From assembly GCF_900103545.1 (NCBI RefSeq), contig NZ_FNHH01000019.1, positions 1 through 64,000 of the forward strand: 64,000 nt of DNA, given 5' to 3'. Source of the DNA: Daejeonella rubra. GTDB lineage: Bacteria; Bacteroidota; Bacteroidia; Sphingobacteriales; Sphingobacteriaceae. A model generated the notes under the pieces. That model saw nothing but the letters and a program-made list of their open reading frames with translations. It made no database searches and was not told the origin of the DNA. Shown piece by piece: positions 61,283 to 64,000 of this stretch (position 1 is its first letter; every line of letters begins with the position of its first letter). A program made the position numbers and the translations under genes.

Positions 61283-62119
61283 TTAGTTATTTAAGTGAAA
61301 GGAAATAATTGGTTTAAAAAGATGGTTGATCAGCTTCTCAGTAGCACTTTGATGGAACAAACCACCCTTACCATGTGTACCGATACAGATAATGTCCATA
61401 TTACTCATCTGATTAAAATGAACAACACCATTCTCCACATCCTTATCATTGATTAAATGGCATTCATAATTTTCAATACCATTCAGCTCAGCAAACTGTT
61501 TCATATCTGCCTGAACGCTGGCCTTTTCAAATTCAACCTGACCGGAAGTGATCTGAAGCAAGTGAACTTTAGTATTAAATGCTTTGATCAGTTTATGCAT
61601 TAATTCCATTCCTTCCTTTTTAGGATGGTTGAAGTTATGTACAAGAAGCACATTCTGTATCTGAAGGTCTGAACGGTCACACATTAAAGACAGGAGTGGA
61701 GTTTTAGACCTGCGAGCAATTATCTGGGCTTCTGAACCAGAAAGAACTTCCTTAATCCCACTTGAGCCTTTTGTTCCCATCACAATCAGGTCAAAACTAT
61801 TGGAATTCGAAAAATCTAAAATAGCATCAGTTGTTTTCCCAAGAACCAAATGAACGTTTATTTGACTCCCATAAAGTACTTTCAGATTCTCCAGCTTTCT
61901 TAAAGCAATTTCTTTCTGTTTTACTACGTAGTTCACATCAATTTCACCACATGTTTGAATGTCACCTCTGGAGTCCATTGTAACTGTATCCGGAACATTT
62001 AATACATGTAGAAAATGAATATCTATGGTAGTTTTTTCTTCAAGTTTCTTCACCATAAGATAGGCGAATTCGGCCTGAACAGAAAAATCAGTAGGTATTA
62101 GGATTTTTAAGCTTTCCAT
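61283..62119 (-). CDS. Tandem universal stress protein (UspA family)
   Basis: A 278-residue protein with two Usp domains (about 1-145 and 150-278). The first has the ATP-binding motif GTKGSSGIKEVLSGSEAQII; the second has GTHGKGGLFHQSATEKLINH. Tandem Usp proteins are common in Bacteroidota redox and stress operons. Its role in the sulfur island is unclear. Cytoplasmic. Confidence 0.88.
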   Translation of the reverse strand: MESLKILIPTDFSVQAEFAYLMVKKLEEKTTIDIHFLHVLNVPDTVTMDSRGDIQTCGEIDVNYVVKQKEIALRKLENLKVLYGSQINVHLVLGKTTDAILDFSNSNSFDLIVMGTKGSSGIKEVLSGSEAQIIARRSKTPLLSLMCDRSDLQIQNVLLVHNFNHPKKEGMELMHKLIKAFNTKVHLLQITSGQVEFEKASVQADMKQFAELNGIENYECHLINDKDVENGVVHFNQMSNMDIICIGTHGKGGLFHQSATEKLINHLFKPIISFHLNN

Positions 62120-62142
62120 ATTAATAAATTATCTGTTTTAAC

Positions 62143-62388
62143 TTAATTGCAATTAATATTTTGCCACTCACCTCTGTTCTCAACATTTGTTAGACCATGC
62201 TGTGCCAGAATACTTTTTGCAACATTAGCACGGTTTCCGCTTCTGCAAACCAGTATGATTTGATCGTAATCCCGTAGAGTGTCTACATAATTTTCAATTT
62301 TATCCAGCGGGTAATTCACGCTACACTCAGCATGACCATCCATATTGAACTCATCTACTGTTCTTACGTCTACAATAATTGTTTTCAT
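62143..62388 (-). CDS. Short rhodanese-like sulfurtransferase
   Basis: An 81-residue single-domain rhodanese, shorter than the usual 100 residues. The active Cys is C48 in LVCRSGNRANV, and the N-terminal VDVRTVDEFNMDGH is typical. It carries persulfide sulfur. Separated from the next rhodanese by 104 bp. Confidence 0.88.
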   Translation of the reverse strand: MKTIIVDVRTVDEFNMDGHAECSVNYPLDKIENYVDTLRDYDQIILVCRSGNRANVAKSILAQHGLTNVENRGEWQNINCN

Positions 62389-62492
62389 ATTGCTTTAATT
62401 ATTAAATAATTGCTTTTGACCATTATTAGCTCAGAAACAAGCTTATTAGCGTGCGGTATGAACTAATAAATTTATGAATTTATCTATAGAAT

Positions 62493-62807
62493 CTATTTTA
62501 CAAATTGCTTTACATTCTCTGAGGTTCCCCCATTAACAACATTGGTAAATCCGCTTTTTTCAAGAATTGATTTAGCCTGAGAACTTCTATTTCCACTACG
62601 GCAAAACACTATGATATGCTTCTTATCTTTAAATTTAGCTAAATGATTAGATATGCTGTCCAATGGGATATTTACAGAACCTTTTACTTTAGACTGAGCA
62701 TGTTCCTGTGGAGTTCTGACATCTACCAGGTAAGCACCCTCATCAATAAGTAATTTCAAATCCGGTTTTTCAGCAGCTCCAAATAATTTTTTAAAAAAGT
62801 TTATCAT
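62493..62807 (-). CDS. Rhodanese-like sulfurtransferase
   Basis: A 104-residue rhodanese domain. The active Cys is C69 in VFCRSGNRSSQ. N-terminal residues 1-15 are basic and hydrophobic (MINFFKKLFG), perhaps a membrane-contacting helix. It starts 4 bp after the thioredoxin gene, so the two likely work together in moving or reducing persulfide sulfur. Confidence 0.9.
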   Translation of the reverse strand: MINFFKKLFGAAEKPDLKLLIDEGAYLVDVRTPQEHAQSKVKGSVNIPLDSISNHLAKFKDKKHIIVFCRSGNRSSQAKSILEKSGFTNVVNGGTSENVKQFVK

Positions 62808-62811
62808 AATA

Positions 62812-63108
62812 TTAAATTGAGAATTTTTTAATTACTCCAACCAGGCCGTTTTTGGGTACCACGCCACTCTGTCTCCACAATACTTTACCTTCCTTAAAGA
62901 GTATCAATGTTGGAACACCCTGTACCTGATAATCAGCTGCAGCCTGTGGATTTTTGTCCACATCAACTTTCAGTATACTGGCCGCATCACCTATCTCTTG
63001 TTTTACTTCTTTTAAAATTGGTGCCATTACTTTACAAGGACCACACCACTCTGCAAAAAAATCTACAAGCACTGGCTTGTCAGATTGTATTAATTCATTA
63101 AATGTCAT
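62812..63108 (-). CDS. Thioredoxin
   Basis: A 98-residue thioredoxin with the active site WCGPC (21-25) and conserved VDVDKNPQAAADYQVQGVPTLILFKEGK with the cis-Pro. No signal peptide, so it is cytoplasmic. In this operon it may reduce persulfides formed on the rhodaneses. Confidence 0.93.
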   Translation of the reverse strand: MTFNELIQSDKPVLVDFFAEWCGPCKVMAPILKEVKQEIGDAASILKVDVDKNPQAAADYQVQGVPTLILFKEGKVLWRQSGVVPKNGLVGVIKKFSI

Positions 63109-63133
63109 CTTTAAAGTTTTTATGGTAATATTA

Positions 63134-63370
63134 TTAAACTACTTCTTCGTAGGAAACATCCTTTGATCCGGATTTTTTTCCGGGAGGAGGTGTAGCGCAG
63201 GCTCCTCCACCGCAGCAGCTTGCATTAAAAACAGCCATCCCGGCAAATAATAAACCTGCAAGACCAAATAATATATCAGCGGCTATAATAGCCTGAACAA
63301 TAATTGCCACACCAATTCCTAAACGAAGAAATCGAATGATGTTCCAATTATTTAATATTAAATCCTTCAT
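63134..63370 (-). CDS. DUF2892 membrane protein with Cys-rich tail
   Basis: A 78-residue protein with two membrane helices (about 10-30 and 34-50) of the YgaP-type DUF2892 family. A soluble tail carries SCCGGGACATPPPGKK with C52, C53 and C58. DUF2892 domains are often joined to rhodanese domains, as in YgaP; here the rhodaneses are separate genes downstream. It is the first gene after the promoter and operator at 63403-63454. Confidence 0.85.
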   Translation of the reverse strand: MKDLILNNWNIIRFLRLGIGVAIIVQAIIAADILFGLAGLLFAGMAVFNASCCGGGACATPPPGKKSGSKDVSYEEVV

Positions 63371-63402
63371 GTTTAAATCCTCCTAATTAATAAATTATAA
63401 TA

Positions 63403-63410
63403 CAAAAGTA
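63403..63410 (-). promoter_or_regulatory. -7 promoter element of the sulfur operon
   Basis: On the minus strand TACTTTTG matches TAnnTTTG, and the predicted start point is near 63398. There is no TTTG at the usual upstream spacing, which fits a promoter that needs an activator. The DUF2892 start follows 32 bp after the element. Confidence 0.6.
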
Positions 63411-63420
63411 GCGGCTTGCA

Positions 63421-63454
63421 TTTCGTTTCTGAGTAACAAAGGTTACAAACGAAA
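63421..63454. promoter_or_regulatory. Crp/Fnr-type palindrome upstream of the sulfur operon
   Basis: GTAAC-AAAG-GTTAC (63433-63446) is a perfect 5-bp dyad with a 4-bp spacer, the geometry of Fnr-like sites. An outer inverted repeat (TTTCGTTT 63421-63428, AAACGAAA 63447-63454) flanks it. Its centre is about 41.5 bp upstream of the predicted start point. Confidence 0.6.
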
Positions 63455-63500
63455 GGTTAGGTAATCGAGATATTAAATGACCGTCAGAAATAGATTTCAA

Positions 63501-63848
63501 TTAATCCTCTGAATCTATTTGAGTGTCCGACTGGTAGTTCCCAATATGTTTGCGGTTATTTTTCAGTTTACTTTTTTGGTGAAAAAACCTCAAAAGACCG
63601 ATGAGAAGAATCATTACAGCTATGATCCAGGATCCAATCTCAAAGTACAGACCATAGCTTAACTTCAATAAATTATTTATGGTCATCCCGGCAACAGCAA
63701 AATATAAGGAGGTTCTCACAAATGCAAGCAAGGTTCTGTCAATTGCCATGTCGGTTCTTTCCACAGCAAGATTCTCTCTGAGAATAAGATCCTTATTTAA
63801 AATTTCATTTGATTTCAAAGTATTATCTTTTAGTAAGCAGGCACACAA
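63501..63848 (-). CDS. DUF202 (YidH-type) membrane protein
   Basis: About 115 residues. The DUF202 signature is AVERTDMAIDRTLLAFVRTSLYFAVAGMTI, and two or three membrane helices follow. Function unknown. There is no ATG near the right place; TTG at 63848 is listed, and another TTG lies at 63818. The listed start overlaps the end of the MFS gene by 19 bp. A separate promoter lies between it and the DUF2892 gene. Confidence 0.75.
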   Translation of the reverse strand: MCACLLKDNTLKSNEILNKDLILRENLAVERTDMAIDRTLLAFVRTSLYFAVAGMTINNLLKLSYGLYFEIGSWIIAVMILLIGLLRFFHQKSKLKNNRKHIGNYQSDTQIDSED

Positions 63849-64000
63849 TATTCACTCTTCCAAAACACTTTTGTGGTACAACACATCCTTCTATTGGCAA
63901 TAAGACCAGCAATTGCAGTAATTGCAGCAACAATGAATAAGGCATAAGTTATCCCAAATGCATCTGCCAATACACCACTTAATATTGCTCCAAACACATA
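63830..64000 (-). CDS. C-terminal end of an MFS-type transporter (partial)
   Basis: The minus strand reads open from the window edge at 64000 to a TAA at 63832-63830 (56 codons). The sequence (GAILSGVLADAFGITYALFIVAAITAIAG) is two linked hydrophobic helices like the last helices of major facilitator permeases, followed by a Cys-rich tail. The rest lies outside the window, so substrate and family are not certain. Confidence 0.6.
   Translation of the reverse strand, partial: YVFGAILSGVLADAFGITYALFIVAAITAIAGLIANRRMCCTTKVFWKSEYCVPAY

Noticed and set aside
54940..63848. Complete Sox pathway
   Set aside because: SoxX, SoxA, SoxY, SoxZ and SoxCD are not encoded in the window. Only a SoxB-like protein is present.
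1..64000. tRNA, rRNA, tmRNA and riboswitch genes
   Set aside because: No intergenic stretch showed the paired arms or conserved cores of these RNAs when read by eye. Small RNAs cannot be excluded this way.

Overview
The window comes from a Bacteroidota genome, most likely Sphingobacteriales (Pedobacter/Mucilaginibacter-like). The evidence is a PorP/SprF-type type IX secretion protein, DUF2490 and DUF3810 proteins, a TonB-plug/MG2 hybrid protein, the gene order miaB - sigma-54 activator - lptE - secG, and promoters of the Bacteroidota form TTTG-N19/20-TAnnTTTG. Coding density is high. I see no rRNA, tRNA or CRISPR array.

Layout. 1-450: 23-24 bp tandem repeats that look like the end of an insertion sequence, running into a broken reading frame. 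526-2169: a higBA-type toxin-antitoxin pair with a visible promoter and operator, followed 15 bp later by a cysteine-synthase-like gene. 2311-7113: xylose use (xylA, xylB) around a secreted CE15 glucuronoyl esterase. 7190-12022: a divergent arginase-family protein, an epimerase, a phosphoserine phosphatase fused to a SerA remnant, and a branched-chain aminotransferase. 12127-21641: envelope and housekeeping genes (AsmA-like, miaB, sigma-54 activator, lptE, secG, groES, groEL). 21941-25793: a 63-bp-repeat coiled-coil protein with a lone histidine phosphotransfer domain, then lipB, a phosphopantetheinyl transferase and dcd. 25963-44263: mixed envelope and lipid genes, including an enoyl-CoA isomerase/dienoyl-CoA reductase pair, clpS, porP, an M28 peptidase and a B12-type radical SAM protein. 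44252-53665: a glucuronate/glycoside oxidation region with four Gfo/Idh/MocA oxidoreductases, two hexuronate-type MFS carriers and uxaC. 54940-64000: a sulfur-compound gene island.

The sulfur island is the most interesting part. In transcription order (right to left) it has an MFS carrier end, DUF202, a Cys-rich DUF2892 membrane protein, thioredoxin, two rhodaneses, a tandem UspA, two YeeE/YedE half-transporters, a membrane-anchored TsdA-like dihaem cytochrome, a SoxB-like Tat-exported metallohydrolase, a periplasmic DsrE protein, an OprD-like porin and a Crp/Fnr regulator with clustered cysteines. A palindrome GTAAC-N4-GTTAC lies about 41.5 bp upstream of the start point predicted from a TAnnTTTG element in front of the DUF2892 gene. 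That is the expected position for activation by the Crp/Fnr protein encoded at the far end. I read this as a self-regulated thiosulfate/sulfane-sulfur module without SoxXAYZ.

A second theme is hemicellulose use. The CE15 esterase would cut lignin-glucuronoxylan esters, XylAB would take the xylose, and UxaC plus the MFS carriers would take the glucuronate. A third observation is that three intergenic arrays have strict 7-bp periodicity but different heptamers (7119-7188, 10824-10872, 19789-19858).
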